Assembly: GCA_947497985.1 (NCBI GenBank)
Contig: CANMIX010000009.1
Span: 1-64,000 of the forward strand
DNA from: an uncultured Paracoccaceae bacterium
Lineage (GTDB): Bacteria > Pseudomonadota > Alphaproteobacteria > Rhodobacterales > Rhodobacteraceae
Reading direction: 5' to 3'
DNA length: 64,000 bases
The number at the start of each line of letters is the position of its first letter. Positions within the stretch are counted from its first letter, which is position 1. This document shows positions 54,166-62,081 of this stretch, in pieces. The notes under the pieces are model-generated. The model was not told the DNA's origin. It ran no database searches and was given only the letters and a program-made list of their open reading frames with translations. The translations under genes were made by a program, and so were the position numbers.

Positions 54166-54852
54166 TCAGTAGGCGTCAGCATTGTCGATGTTAAAGTTAT
54201 AAAGCGTGCGTGCCGAACCATAGCGTTTGAATTCTTCCGGCTTGGCATCTGCACCTGCTTTGACAAGGATATCCGCTAGGAATTCCAGATGTTCCGGTCG
54301 CATCTCTTTCTCGACGCAATCCGCACCAAGGGACTTTACAGAGCCACGCACAAACAGGCGGGCCTCATACAGGCTGTCACCCAGCGCATCGCCTGCGTCA
54401 CCCAAGACAACCAGATTGCCCTTTTGCCCCATAAAGGCGGACATATGGCCGATGTTGCCATGCACCACGATGTCGATCCCCTTCATAGAGATCCCACAGC
54501 GAGAAGACGCATTCCCCTTGATGTTCAGCAAGCCACCGCGTCCGGTGGCGCCGGCATATTGGCTTGCGTCACCTTCAATGGTGACCGTGCCAGACATCAT
54601 GTTCTCTGCGACACCCGGACCTGCGGAGCCTTCAACGGTGACCGATGCATCCTGGTTCATGCCAGCGCAATAATAACCGGTCGAGCCCTTGATGGTGACA
54701 GAAACCGCGCCATCCAGACCGCAGGCCAAAGCGTGGCTGCCTCGAGGGTTTTCGACCTCGAAAACATCATTGGCTTTTGCTTTTGCAGCTTCCTGCAGGG
54801 TCGAGTTGATCGCCCGCAGCTCCAGCTCGGACATATCCAAAACATTCGCCAT
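54166..54852 (-). CDS. mgsB: N-methylglutamate synthase subunit B (GXGXG domain)
   Basis: A 228-residue stand-alone GXGXG beta-helix domain corresponding to the C-terminal part of glutamate synthase large subunit. Repeated glycine-rich turns are visible: VSVTIKGSTGYYCAGMNQDA, SAGPGVAENMMSGTVTIEGDASQYAGATGRGGLLNIKGNAS and GIDIVVHGNIGHMSAFMGQKG. It scaffolds the amidotransferase and synthase subunits rather than catalysing. The ATG at 54852 leaves four bases after the mgsA stop; a reading from 54954 would overlap mgsA. It is the central gene of mgsABC. Confidence 0.9.
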   Translation of the reverse strand: MANVLDMSELELRAINSTLQEAAKAKANDVFEVENPRGSHALACGLDGAVSVTIKGSTGYYCAGMNQDASVTVEGSAGPGVAENMMSGTVTIEGDASQYAGATGRGGLLNIKGNASSRCGISMKGIDIVVHGNIGHMSAFMGQKGNLVVLGDAGDALGDSLYEARLFVRGSVKSLGADCVEKEMRPEHLEFLADILVKAGADAKPEEFKRYGSARTLYNFNIDNADAY

Positions 54853-54856
54853 GACC

Positions 54857-55747
54857 TTAGCGCTCCCAGAAGTAAACAGTTGCGGGTTCGGGTTCCCAGA
54901 CCTTGGCGGCCTCAATCCCCGGAAGATCAGCGAATGCACGGTATTCTGATGCAAAGGCGACGTAGTCTTCGGTCTCAGCCATCACTGCGGGTTTGCAAGC
55001 GATGGGGTCACGGACGACGCCAAAGCCGTCTTTGGTCCCGGTGACAAAAGTGAAGAACCCGTCCAGATCCTCCAACGTGCCTTCCAGTGCCTCACCCAAC
55101 GACGCACCATCTGCGATGCGCGAAGAGATATAGGCCGCGCCCACTTCGGTGTCGTTTTCCGTGCGGGTCATCACACCCTTTTTCGCAAGCGTGCGGCGCA
55201 TTTGGTTGTGATTGGACAGCGAACCATTGTGGACCAGACACTGATCATCCGCCGTGGAAAACGGGTGCGCGCCCAGCGTGGTCACTGCCGATTCCGTGGC
55301 CATCCGTGTGTGGCCAATGCCGTGACTGCCGCCCATGTTGCGCAGGGCAAAGCGCTCTGCAACATCCTTGGGCAGGCCGACCTCTTTGAAGATCTCCATC
55401 GATTGGCCAGAGCCCATGATCCGCAAGCCCTTTTCTTCCAGCGCAGCGATTGCGGTCTCTTCTTTGCCTTTTGGGATAGTTAGAACTGCATGGGTGCTGA
55501 TGGTCTTCATTGAAACAGGTGCCTCAAGCACACTGCTCAGCGCTGCATCTAACCCGTCAAAATCCACTTCAGGCGTATCTGACTGGATGGTGACCTTAGT
55601 CAGCCCGTCCACCGTATCTCCATAAATTGCAATTCCCGCGCTGTCGGGACCACGATCAGTCATCGTGATCAACATATCCGTCAGCAAGTCCCCCAAACGC
55701 GGGCGCAGCTCGTCCTTTTTCAGGAACAGCCCTACGATGCCACACAT
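54857..55747 (-). CDS. mgsA: N-methylglutamate synthase subunit A (class II glutamine amidotransferase)
   Basis: A 296-residue Ntn amidotransferase homologous to the glutaminase domain of glutamate synthase. It begins MCGIVGLF, with Cys2 as nucleophile once Met is removed. Substrate-site words are GIGHTRMATESAVTTLGAHPFS (about 143-164) and CLVHNGSLSNHNQMRRTLA (about 170-188). Here it probably releases methylamine from gamma-glutamylmethylamide. It is first of mgsA-mgsB-mgsC-gmaS. The 173 bp upstream, after the XRE/cupin gene, contain a palindrome and an AT-rich stretch that may be the promoter. Confidence 0.92.
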   Translation of the reverse strand: MCGIVGLFLKKDELRPRLGDLLTDMLITMTDRGPDSAGIAIYGDTVDGLTKVTIQSDTPEVDFDGLDAALSSVLEAPVSMKTISTHAVLTIPKGKEETAIAALEEKGLRIMGSGQSMEIFKEVGLPKDVAERFALRNMGGSHGIGHTRMATESAVTTLGAHPFSTADDQCLVHNGSLSNHNQMRRTLAKKGVMTRTENDTEVGAAYISSRIADGASLGEALEGTLEDLDGFFTFVTGTKDGFGVVRDPIACKPAVMAETEDYVAFASEYRAFADLPGIEAAKVWEPEPATVYFWER

Positions 55748-55797
55748 AGATCTCTCCGTATTTAATCGACTCTCATGTCGTCACGGCTTCACTAGCA

Positions 55798-55812
55798 GGA
55801 AACTTCATTTCC
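55798..55812. promoter_or_regulatory. Palindrome upstream of mgsA
   Basis: ggaaa-cttca-tttcc, 51 bases upstream of the mgsA ATG. A similar word, gaaacttattttc, occurs at 49285-49297 upstream of the binding-protein gene and opposite tmm. It might be a shared operator for one of the two regulators; this is only a pattern match. Confidence 0.35.
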
Positions 55813-55867
55813 CTTCAATCAATATATTTTCCACAAAAGAAATAATTCGCGCATGACAAGAAACCGC

Positions 55868-55891
55868 GCCTGAATTGCTTATTTTTCAGGC
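55868..55891 (-). terminator. Possible hairpin terminator after the XRE/cupin gene
   Basis: Arms gcctga (55868-55873) and tcaggc (55886-55891), six pairs, about 30 bases beyond the regulator's stop on the minus strand. The tail after it is weakly T-rich (gcggtttcttg). Modest support. Confidence 0.4.
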
Positions 55892-55920
55892 AGATTTGAG
55901 AATCAGAGCAGATCGGGAAA

Positions 55921-56586
55921 CTACTTTTTCTGTGGGTAGCTGATGATCGACAGGAATTTAGCAGGTAATTCGATCAACTCGGCGGGCCCGTGGGGGGCAT
56001 CTGCATCAAACAACAGGGTATCGCCGGGTTCCAAACGATACATCTGATCGCCGTGCCTGTAGCCCACTGTACCTTCTAACATATACAGCATCTCCATACC
56101 TTCATGCTGAAAGGTCGGAAAACGGTCGCTGGTGTCGGAAAGTGTGATCAGATATGGCTCGATCACAACTCCGGTATTGTTGGACCCAATATGGCCAAGA
56201 AGCTGGTATTGATGTCCTGCCCGCGTGCCCGCACGCTCGGTCTCGACCCCTTCACCCGCTTTTACATGCATGGCACCGCGCGTTTCCTCAAACCCGGAAA
56301 ACAACTGTAAAAGCGGTACCCGAAGCGCATTGGCAAGGACCTGAAGGGTAGTAAGAGAGGGCGAAATCACCCCATTTTCGATCTTGGACAGCATACCGAC
56401 AGACACACCCGCCTGCGCGGCAAGCTCCGCTCCTGTCAGCCTTTGGCGTTTGCGCAACTCCCGCACCTGGCGCCCGATGGCGACTTCCAAATTCTTCTCA
56501 CGACGTTCTCGCACGGCGTGAGGATCTTGTGACAACGTATTCGATCCGGCCGTTTCAGCCACCTGCTCACCGCGCGTTTTAGTCAT
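55921..56586 (-). CDS. XRE-family regulator with C-terminal cupin domain
   Basis: A 221-residue regulator with an HTH_3 domain (AIGRQVRELRKRQRLTGAELAAQAGVSVGMLSKIENGVISP, about 38-78) and a cupin sensor domain at the C-terminus (FPTFQHEGMEMLYMLEGTVGY, then LEPGDTLLFDADAPHGP). Such XRE-cupin proteins commonly control amino-acid or polyamine genes. The ATG at 56586 is favoured because the reading beyond it is arginine-rich and non-family. It is directly upstream of mgsA on the same strand, so a role in mgsABC-gmaS control is likely but inferred. The cupin ligand is unknown. Confidence 0.88.
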   Translation of the reverse strand: MTKTRGEQVAETAGSNTLSQDPHAVRERREKNLEVAIGRQVRELRKRQRLTGAELAAQAGVSVGMLSKIENGVISPSLTTLQVLANALRVPLLQLFSGFEETRGAMHVKAGEGVETERAGTRAGHQYQLLGHIGSNNTGVVIEPYLITLSDTSDRFPTFQHEGMEMLYMLEGTVGYRHGDQMYRLEPGDTLLFDADAPHGPAELIELPAKFLSIISYPQKK

Positions 56587-56932
56587 TTCTTTTATTCTCA
56601 GTTGTAAGGTTTGCTGCCAAACCCACTGCCCATTTGCCCTTGTTGTGCGTAGATTATCCGATCTCCCCCCCGATTGCGCAACCGGCAATGCCTTGTGTCG
56701 TCGCCTCCATACTCGGCGACCCGCGCGGTTGAGCCGTCGATCGCTCTCATTGCTTTCAGCATCGGGGATCAGGTTCTCGCAGAGCAACCACTCCAGTCCA
56801 CAAACACTTTAATCGAAAATTTTCAGTTTCTTAACAACGCGCTAGCAATCATCGTGCTTTTTTGTGCATTTCGGCAAGTTTCCTCTTGCGCCCAAATGGA
56901 GGAGTGATTAAACACCCCCTCACGCACCGTGT
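56587..56932. other. Intergenic region upstream of the XRE/cupin gene and tRNA-Glu
   Basis: 346 bases without a convincing gene. A 77-codon frame at 56674-56907 has unconvincing composition and I reject it. A possible tRNA promoter is TTGCGC (56886-56891) with TAAACA (56909-56914) at 17-base spacing, ending about 18 bases before the tRNA. A small gcaag/cttgc stem lies near 56874-56889. Confidence 0.45.
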
Positions 56933-57007
56933 GGCCCGTTCGTCTATCGGTTAGGACGCCAGGTTTTCAACCTGGAAAGAGGGGTTCGATTCCCCTACGG
57001 GCTACCA
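56933..57007 (+). tRNA. tRNA-Glu (TTC anticodon)
   Basis: A 75-base cloverleaf with encoded CCA. The acceptor ggcccgt pairs with acgggct (first pair G-U). The anticodon stem ccagg/cctgg holds loop ttttcaa with anticodon TTC, and the T arm aggggttcgattcccct is standard. An imperfect inverted repeat gcaattc/gaattgc follows at 57035-57058 and may help 3' processing or termination. Confidence 0.95.
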
Positions 57008-57189
57008 TTTTTCATAAAAACTGGTCGTGCAATCGCAATTCATAAGATGGTGAATTGCACGTGCGCAGGACCTAAACGTTGCGTTTTCCGGATTACCCCT
57101 GCCAACGACAACTGACTGTAGCGCGGCGTTGATAGCGACGAGATCTGTATTGCAAACAATAAATGCACATTCTGCGTAAAAGCCGGTGA

Positions 57190-58179
57190 TCAGCCCATCA
57201 TTTCCATGTTGGGCTGGTAGAACAAATGTTGACCACGGCCAGCGTTTTTGGCCGCATATAGGGCCAAATCCGCCTGGTGAATGAGCGTCGCTGCATCACG
57301 CGGTCTGGCTTCTTTTGCCAAAGACGTTCCGGCACTGGCGGAAATCCGGCACAGTTTTCCTTCGAAGGGAACTGGCTCTTCAAGACATTCAATGAGGCGG
57401 TTCGCGATCCGCTCCAATGTTTCTGCGTCCGTCAGCCCGTCCAACAAGAGAATAAATTCATCACCGCCAACACGTACCGCGGTATCCACCTCGCGCGTAC
57501 AGTCAACCAGAACCTGCGCCACGCGTTGCAACACCGCATCCCCAGCGGCATGCCCCATCGTATCATTGACCTGTTTGAAGTAGTCCAGATCCACATGCAT
57601 CAAGGCGAATTCTTTGCCCGTTTCGATCATGCGTGACAACACGTGATCCAAGGCCCGGCGGTTCTTTAGACCGGTCAGCGTATCAGTAAAGGCCTGCTCT
57701 TCCGCCGCGATTTTTGCACCCTGCAGTCGCATATTCAACTGACGGGACGCCTCCATCGCTGCGGACTTAGCCTCAACCAGATAGAGCATCTCGATTGTTA
57801 GGTCGGTTGGCGAAAAGTCTGCACTGGTCAGGTCGTAGTCGCGTACAGCTTCCAAAACGGAGATACCAAAGGACATGTTCAAGAAGCCGCCCCCCGCTGG
57901 CAAAGGCGCCAGGACACCTTTGAGGCCAGTTTGAGGCTCGCTGGAAAAATTCATATGCAATTTAACGCCAGCTGAGCGTAGCATGTCTCCAACACTGCGC
58001 ACCCAGCGCGGTCGAGACACCGCAAAGATCTCGAAGAAGTCTTGACCCGTCCACTTAAAATCAGGACGCAACTTGCGCAATGTAGGCCCGACGGACGTAA
58101 TCCGGCCGGACGCATCAAAGATCACATGCATCGGACAGATCTGATCCGCGAACTCTGAAAGTTGCTCTGGGGTCATCAT
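57190..58179 (-). CDS. Diguanylate cyclase with H-NOX-associated PAS-like domain
   Basis: A 329-residue cytoplasmic protein. The N-terminal part (about 1-140: CPMHVIFDASGRITSVGPTLRKL, FFEIFAVSRPRWV) matches the HNOBA/PAS-type domain that pairs with H-NOX proteins. A linking helix leads to a GGDEF domain with FTDTLTGLKNRRAL, HVDLDYFKQVNDTMGHAAGD and an intact RVGGDEFILLL. An RxxD inhibitory site (REVD) lies five residues before GGDEF, so product inhibition is expected. It is an active c-di-GMP synthase by sequence. Its ATG overlaps the stop of the H-NOX-like gene, so the two are translationally coupled. Confidence 0.9.
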   Translation of the reverse strand: MMTPEQLSEFADQICPMHVIFDASGRITSVGPTLRKLRPDFKWTGQDFFEIFAVSRPRWVRSVGDMLRSAGVKLHMNFSSEPQTGLKGVLAPLPAGGGFLNMSFGISVLEAVRDYDLTSADFSPTDLTIEMLYLVEAKSAAMEASRQLNMRLQGAKIAAEEQAFTDTLTGLKNRRALDHVLSRMIETGKEFALMHVDLDYFKQVNDTMGHAAGDAVLQRVAQVLVDCTREVDTAVRVGGDEFILLLDGLTDAETLERIANRLIECLEEPVPFEGKLCRISASAGTSLAKEARPRDAATLIHQADLALYAAKNAGRGQHLFYQPNMEMMG

Positions 58180-58763
58180 AGACTATGCGCCCCCAGGCTA
58201 AACGAGCGCCCTTCAGCAAATTGCGATTCGACATGAGTGATCGAAATAATATCCGCGCCGTCACGGACCCCAACATGATCCAAAATTACCAAGTCCCCGT
58301 AATCGTCAGCCATCGCACGCAGAATACCCATCATAACATTGGAATACCCCGGCAAGCCTTGCGCGCAGATCAGTTCAAACTGCCCCGGCGCCTGCTCGAT
58401 CAATTCCAATGTTGGCAAATGGAGATCTGACACAGCAAGCCTTGCCCGGTCTGGCAAATCATCGAGCGAGTGCAAGAATTCGACGTAGTCCACGCCGCCA
58501 AAGCGCAACAGCCGACGCAAAGCTTCAGCCTGCGGATTGGAAACAAGAAACGTTCCCATGTCCTCCAGCATTTCGGCCAAAGGCCGATCTAGGACTGTCT
58601 CCATCGCTGACAGCACCTTGAACGACTGGTCATCCGGATAAATCAACATCGCCTCGAACTCGACGAAGCCGAGTCCGGCCAAATCCATCACGGATTTCCA
58701 GCGGCCTTCACCGTATGTATCGGTGACGAACGCTTGAATTGCTCTGTTGATCAGACCATGCAT
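58176..58763 (-). CDS. H-NOX-like (heme NO-binding family) protein, heme ligand apparently missing
   Basis: A 195-residue H-NOX-fold protein starting MHGLINRAIQAFVTDTYGEG. At the proximal-ligand position the sequence reads LHSLDDLPDRARLAV, with Pro104 where heme-binding H-NOX proteins have the ligand His (LxNLxxLH). The Y-x-S-x-R heme-propionate motif is also not visible: the matching stretch is FELICAQGLPGYSN. His98 and His115 lie nearby but do not fit the spacing. The protein may have lost heme or use another ligand. AAGGGG precedes the ATG at 58763. It is coupled to the GGDEF partner downstream. Confidence 0.82.
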   Translation of the reverse strand: MHGLINRAIQAFVTDTYGEGRWKSVMDLAGLGFVEFEAMLIYPDDQSFKVLSAMETVLDRPLAEMLEDMGTFLVSNPQAEALRRLLRFGGVDYVEFLHSLDDLPDRARLAVSDLHLPTLELIEQAPGQFELICAQGLPGYSNVMMGILRAMADDYGDLVILDHVGVRDGADIISITHVESQFAEGRSFSLGAHSL

Positions 58764-58973
58764 CGCTTGGCCCCTTGCTGCTATTTGGCCCACTATTGAC
58801 CGGCTTTTGTTAAAAAACGCCAAATACTCTCAGATCCGACGCACTTTGCTTCAAATAATCGCTCGAACGCGCCGAAACTGCGGCAAGAGCAAGGCAAATT
58901 GTTACACGAAAATCTGAAACCTACCTACAGACCCCAAATTCATTCGAACCAATGTCGTGAACAAGGGGAATAC

Positions 58974-59669
58974 TCAGTGATTTTGCGCAATCCAATTTGG
59001 AATCTCGCCAATATCAGTCAAAACGACATCTGCATGCTCAGACAAATCGAACCGCGTGGCGGCTCCAGTCAACACGCCAATTGTCGTCATTCCCGCTGCT
59101 TTGCCTGCATGTAAATCATGCAAGCTATCTCCCACCATGACGGACCGTGCTGGCGCAACGTCGACTGCATTGCAAAAGGCCAACAATGGCTCCGGATCCG
59201 GCTTTGAACCATACCCACTGTCATAGCCGGCAATGAAATCAAATCGTTCCTTCACCCCAACTTGATCAAGCTGGTACAGAGCAGAAACCTCGGCATCGTT
59301 GGTCATGACACCAAGCTTTTTTCCATTTGCACGTAACTCATCCAGCAAGGGCGCTAATGGCGCGGCCTCAACAAGCGGCGCAGTTGCACTTTCCCGCGCG
59401 AGAAAATCCTCCAATTCCGCCTGACTACGTCGTGGCAGATAGGGAAGAAATGCCGCGGCGACCTCAGAGTTTGTTCCTGCAATCGCAAGACTTGTCGGCA
59501 GAAATTCCGATTTTTCCAAATCAAATTCAATCGCACCGGCGAGAGAATGTGCGAGGTCTACCCCACCCTCTGCAAGTGTCTTGATGACGCCTTCGCACCA
59601 ACTGTTCCACGTGGCCCCAAAGTCGAAAAGGGTTCCATCTTTATCAAATAGGAAAGCGTCAAATGACAT
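58974..59669 (-). CDS. HAD-superfamily hydrolase, phosphoglycolate phosphatase-like
   Basis: A 231-residue HAD phosphatase. Motif I is AFLFDKDGTLFDF at about residues 5-17, motif II is KLGVMTNDAEV near 118, a Lys is in GYGSKPDPEPLLAFC near 155, and motif IV is VMVGDSLHDLHAGKAAG near 177. A helical cap lies between motifs I and II, as in Gph-type enzymes. Substrate is unknown. The ATG at 59669 gives the usual short lead to motif I. It follows the DUF3572 gene on the same strand after 44 bp. Confidence 0.87.
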   Translation of the reverse strand: MSFDAFLFDKDGTLFDFGATWNSWCEGVIKTLAEGGVDLAHSLAGAIEFDLEKSEFLPTSLAIAGTNSEVAAAFLPYLPRRSQAELEDFLARESATAPLVEAAPLAPLLDELRANGKKLGVMTNDAEVSALYQLDQVGVKERFDFIAGYDSGYGSKPDPEPLLAFCNAVDVAPARSVMVGDSLHDLHAGKAAGMTTIGVLTGAATRFDLSEHADVVLTDIGEIPNWIAQNH

Positions 59670-59713
59670 ATGTGCTCCGATCAGGCAAAAGTCGGCCGGT
59701 TGCACAGACCCTA

Positions 59714-59998
59714 TCAAGTCCAGTTGATCTGCGCACCTCCCGGCAATTGTGCACGCGCCTGCATCGGCAATTCATAGCCGACACCTGATGCATCGCAAAA
59801 TTGCATGACCCAAGTATCATCCATCAGCAAAAAGTCTAGAACCGACGCCAAGAACTCGACATCCTGAGCACGCGCGCGCAGGTCGCTTTCACTTGCACCG
59901 GAAGCGCCTAGAAATACAGGCAAAAGTTCGTCCTGCCCGACCAGCCAGCCAAGGGCTTTTAGAGCAAGGGTTTCGGCGGCATGAGCGGAAATATGCAT
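59714..59998 (-). CDS. DUF3572 family protein
   Basis: A 94-residue alpha-helical protein, AAETLALKALGWLVGQDELLPVFLGASG, then DVEFLASVLDFLLMDDTWVMQFCDASG. These words are typical of DUF3572, a small family largely confined to alphaproteobacteria with no known function. No signal or membrane segment is present. It is first of a probable two-gene unit with the HAD phosphatase and divergent from the PleD-like cyclase gene, 93 bp away. The genomic setting next to c-di-GMP genes is suggestive but not proof of a link. Confidence 0.85.
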   Translation of the reverse strand: MHISAHAAETLALKALGWLVGQDELLPVFLGASGASESDLRARAQDVEFLASVLDFLLMDDTWVMQFCDASGVGYELPMQARAQLPGGAQINWT

Positions 59999-60091
59999 AT
60001 GTCTTCAGTTTTAAATAGAGATGAAAGGGTTTGTTAACCAGTCTCATAAAAACTCAGTTCAACGAAATTGCAAGCGTTGAAGGGAAATCAG

Positions 60092-61492
60092 GTGCAGGGA
60101 ACCATCCTTGTCATAGACGGCGTTTCGACCAACCGGATTGCGCTTAAGGTGCAACTGGCAGAAGCCTTCTTTGACGTTGTGCAAGCGACCGACCTGCGAG
60201 ACATGCAACGCAAATTGCGCACATGCACGCCCGACGTGATTATCACGGCCCTTTCGCTTTCGGATGGGAACGTCAGCGACATAAAATCCGCTACCGCACG
60301 GGAAGAACGTTTGCGCAATGTTCCTGTAATCGCGTTCGACACGCTGGGTTGTTCGCAATCGCGCCTTGATGCGCTTACGGCCGGCGTCGAAGATGTCGTG
60401 CGCTATCCCGTCGACAATCTTGTGCTGCAGGCGCGAATCCGTAGCCTGCTGCGCGCACGCAGCGCCAAAGAGGAGCTGTGTCTGCAACGCGATGCCGCAG
60501 GCGCAATGGCGCACGGCCTCGTGGAGACGCAAATGGATCACGTGATCCGCGACGCAACGGTTGCCATAGTCACCCAATCCAAGCTCCTTGGTCGCAACTG
60601 GAAGAAGCAACTGGAACACCACGCGCCATTTGGCTTACAGTGTCACGACCTTACAGACATCCGCGGCATAATGTCGAAACCTGTTCCGGATGCGATCGTC
60701 ATCGAATTAAACGCCGAAACCGCTGGGATAGGGCTGCGCCTAGTGGCCGACTTACGCGCGCGCGCCGCCACGCGCCAATCCATCATCGTCGCATTACCTG
60801 ACAATGAAACTCCGGAAATCGCAGCCGAGGCTCTGGATCGCGGTGCGCATGATGTGGTGCAGTCTGGTTTTGATGCCGCAGAGCTGGCAGTGCGGTTGCG
60901 GGCGCAGCTGATGCAAAAGCTACAAGCTGACCAACTGCGCGCAAATATCCGTAGCGAACTGAAAGCGGCCTCTTCGGATATGATGACCGGCCTGTACAAC
61001 CGAAGATACGCAATGCCCTATCTCGACCGCGTACTGCAGAATGCCCGGGACACCGGTGAAAGCTTTGCGTTGATGGTGGCTGACTTGGACCATTTCAAAC
61101 GGATCAACGATCTTTATGGACATCCCGTCGGTGATGCCGTTCTGATCGAGACCGCGGCACGCCTGAAAGCGCTGGTAGGGTCTGATGAACTGCTGGCTCG
61201 GATCGGCGGCGAAGAATTCCTCTTTGTGCTACCCGGCCAAAGCGCCAGCGACGCCGCCAAGTCCGCCGCCGCTTTTTGCGCGGCAATCAACGAACGTCCT
61301 TTCTTTGCGGCAGGCGTCGACAAGCCAATTAAGATGACGATCAGCATCGGCGCCGTCATCGGTAGCAGCTCGCAACTGCGCAGCCTGGACGCCGCCGAGT
61401 TGATCGCCAAGGCAGACCAAGCGCTTTATGCTGCCAAAAACTCTGGTCGCAATCGGGTTCGCGTGAGCAAACAAGACCCCGTCGCGGCGTAA
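60092..61492 (+). CDS. PleD-like diguanylate cyclase with two degenerate receiver domains
   Basis: A 466-residue protein with the REC-REC-GGDEF layout of PleD. In receiver 1 (about 1-120) the phospho-acceptor position is Ala53 (PDVIITALSLSDG), one acidic-pocket residue is Gly (VIDG) and the conserved Lys is Tyr (VRYPVD). In receiver 2 (about 145-280) the acceptor is Glu (AIVIELN). The cyclase domain is intact, with DLDHFKRINDLYGHPVGDA and RIGGEEFLFVL near 370. No RxxD inhibitory site precedes it (GSDE instead). I choose GTG at 60092, which has AAGGGA six bases upstream; TTG at 60068 is possible. Confidence 0.88.
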   Translation: MQGTILVIDGVSTNRIALKVQLAEAFFDVVQATDLRDMQRKLRTCTPDVIITALSLSDGNVSDIKSATAREERLRNVPVIAFDTLGCSQSRLDALTAGVEDVVRYPVDNLVLQARIRSLLRARSAKEELCLQRDAAGAMAHGLVETQMDHVIRDATVAIVTQSKLLGRNWKKQLEHHAPFGLQCHDLTDIRGIMSKPVPDAIVIELNAETAGIGLRLVADLRARAATRQSIIVALPDNETPEIAAEALDRGAHDVVQSGFDAAELAVRLRAQLMQKLQADQLRANIRSELKAASSDMMTGLYNRRYAMPYLDRVLQNARDTGESFALMVADLDHFKRINDLYGHPVGDAVLIETAARLKALVGSDELLARIGGEEFLFVLPGQSASDAAKSAAAFCAAINERPFFAAGVDKPIKMTISIGAVIGSSSQLRSLDAAELIAKADQALYAAKNSGRNRVRVSKQDPVAA

Positions 61493-61516
61493 CTTTACCC
61501 AAATGGTACAGTTGAA

Positions 61517-61543
61517 AAACAGGCCGCCGAAGGCAGCCTGTTT
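61517..61543. terminator. Bidirectional terminator between the PleD-like gene and the periplasmic sensor gene
   Basis: Arms aaacaggc (61517-61524) and gcctgttt (61536-61543) with an inner gcc-gaa-ggc stem. A/T tails on both sides suit convergent genes. Confidence 0.85.
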
Positions 61544-61571
61544 CCGGCATAAACGCTAGCGATTACGCCGA

Positions 61572-62081
61572 TCAATCTGATGCTTGTGAGCGTTCCTTGC
61601 CTTTGAAAGATCCACGTGGATCACGCTGCAAGCGTTCCAGCATTTTGGCACGCTCGTCATCGCTCATACCTGCAACTTGGTCGAGCCAAGATTGGCGCAG
61701 CTTTTCACGGAATTGATATTGCCGCTGGACCTGCTCATCTAGAACACGTGCAACCGCATCGACCTCAAAAGGATCCGCTTGCAATGTCGCAAACAATGCC
61801 TGTCGGTCTGCTTCACGCAACGCACGGATGTTTGGATGCCCCCCTGCCGCGCTCTGGAACAATCTGTGTCGCGTCTCGCGATCCAGTGCCCGATACAGGG
61901 TGACTGACAACGATGGCGGCGGCGGTGGCTTGCCGGCGGCCCAGCGATCTTTGACGCGATAGGCTGTTCCAGCCAGCGTGCCAATAACCGCAAGGTTGAG
62001 CGCCAGCGACATCACCAATAGAATCCGCACCCAGCGCGGCCCCTTGGAGCTCGTGTTGGGCTTTACATTGTCCTGGCTCAT
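61572..62081 (-). CDS. Periplasmic heavy-metal-sensor/CpxP-CnrX-like protein
   Basis: A 169-residue protein with one N-terminal membrane anchor (WVRILLVMSLALNLAVIGTLAG, about 17-38), a short Pro-rich linker and a helical periplasmic domain (READRQALFATLQADPFEVDAVARVLDEQVQRQYQFREKLRQSW, about 88-132). This is the pattern of the CnrX/NccX/ZraP/CpxP group that senses metals or envelope stress. Metal-ligand His/Met residues of CnrX are not obvious. Its ATG overlaps the stop of the small membrane gene that follows the ECF sigma factor, so the set resembles CnrH-CnrY-CnrX. Metal specificity is unknown. Confidence 0.8.
   Translation of the reverse strand: MSQDNVKPNTSSKGPRWVRILLVMSLALNLAVIGTLAGTAYRVKDRWAAGKPPPPPSLSVTLYRALDRETRHRLFQSAAGGHPNIRALREADRQALFATLQADPFEVDAVARVLDEQVQRQYQFREKLRQSWLDQVAGMSDDERAKMLERLQRDPRGSFKGKERSQASD

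Noticed and set aside
56674-56907. 77-codon frame upstream of tRNA-Glu
   Set aside because: It covers the likely regulator upstream region and tRNA promoter, has no ribosome site and has mixed composition.
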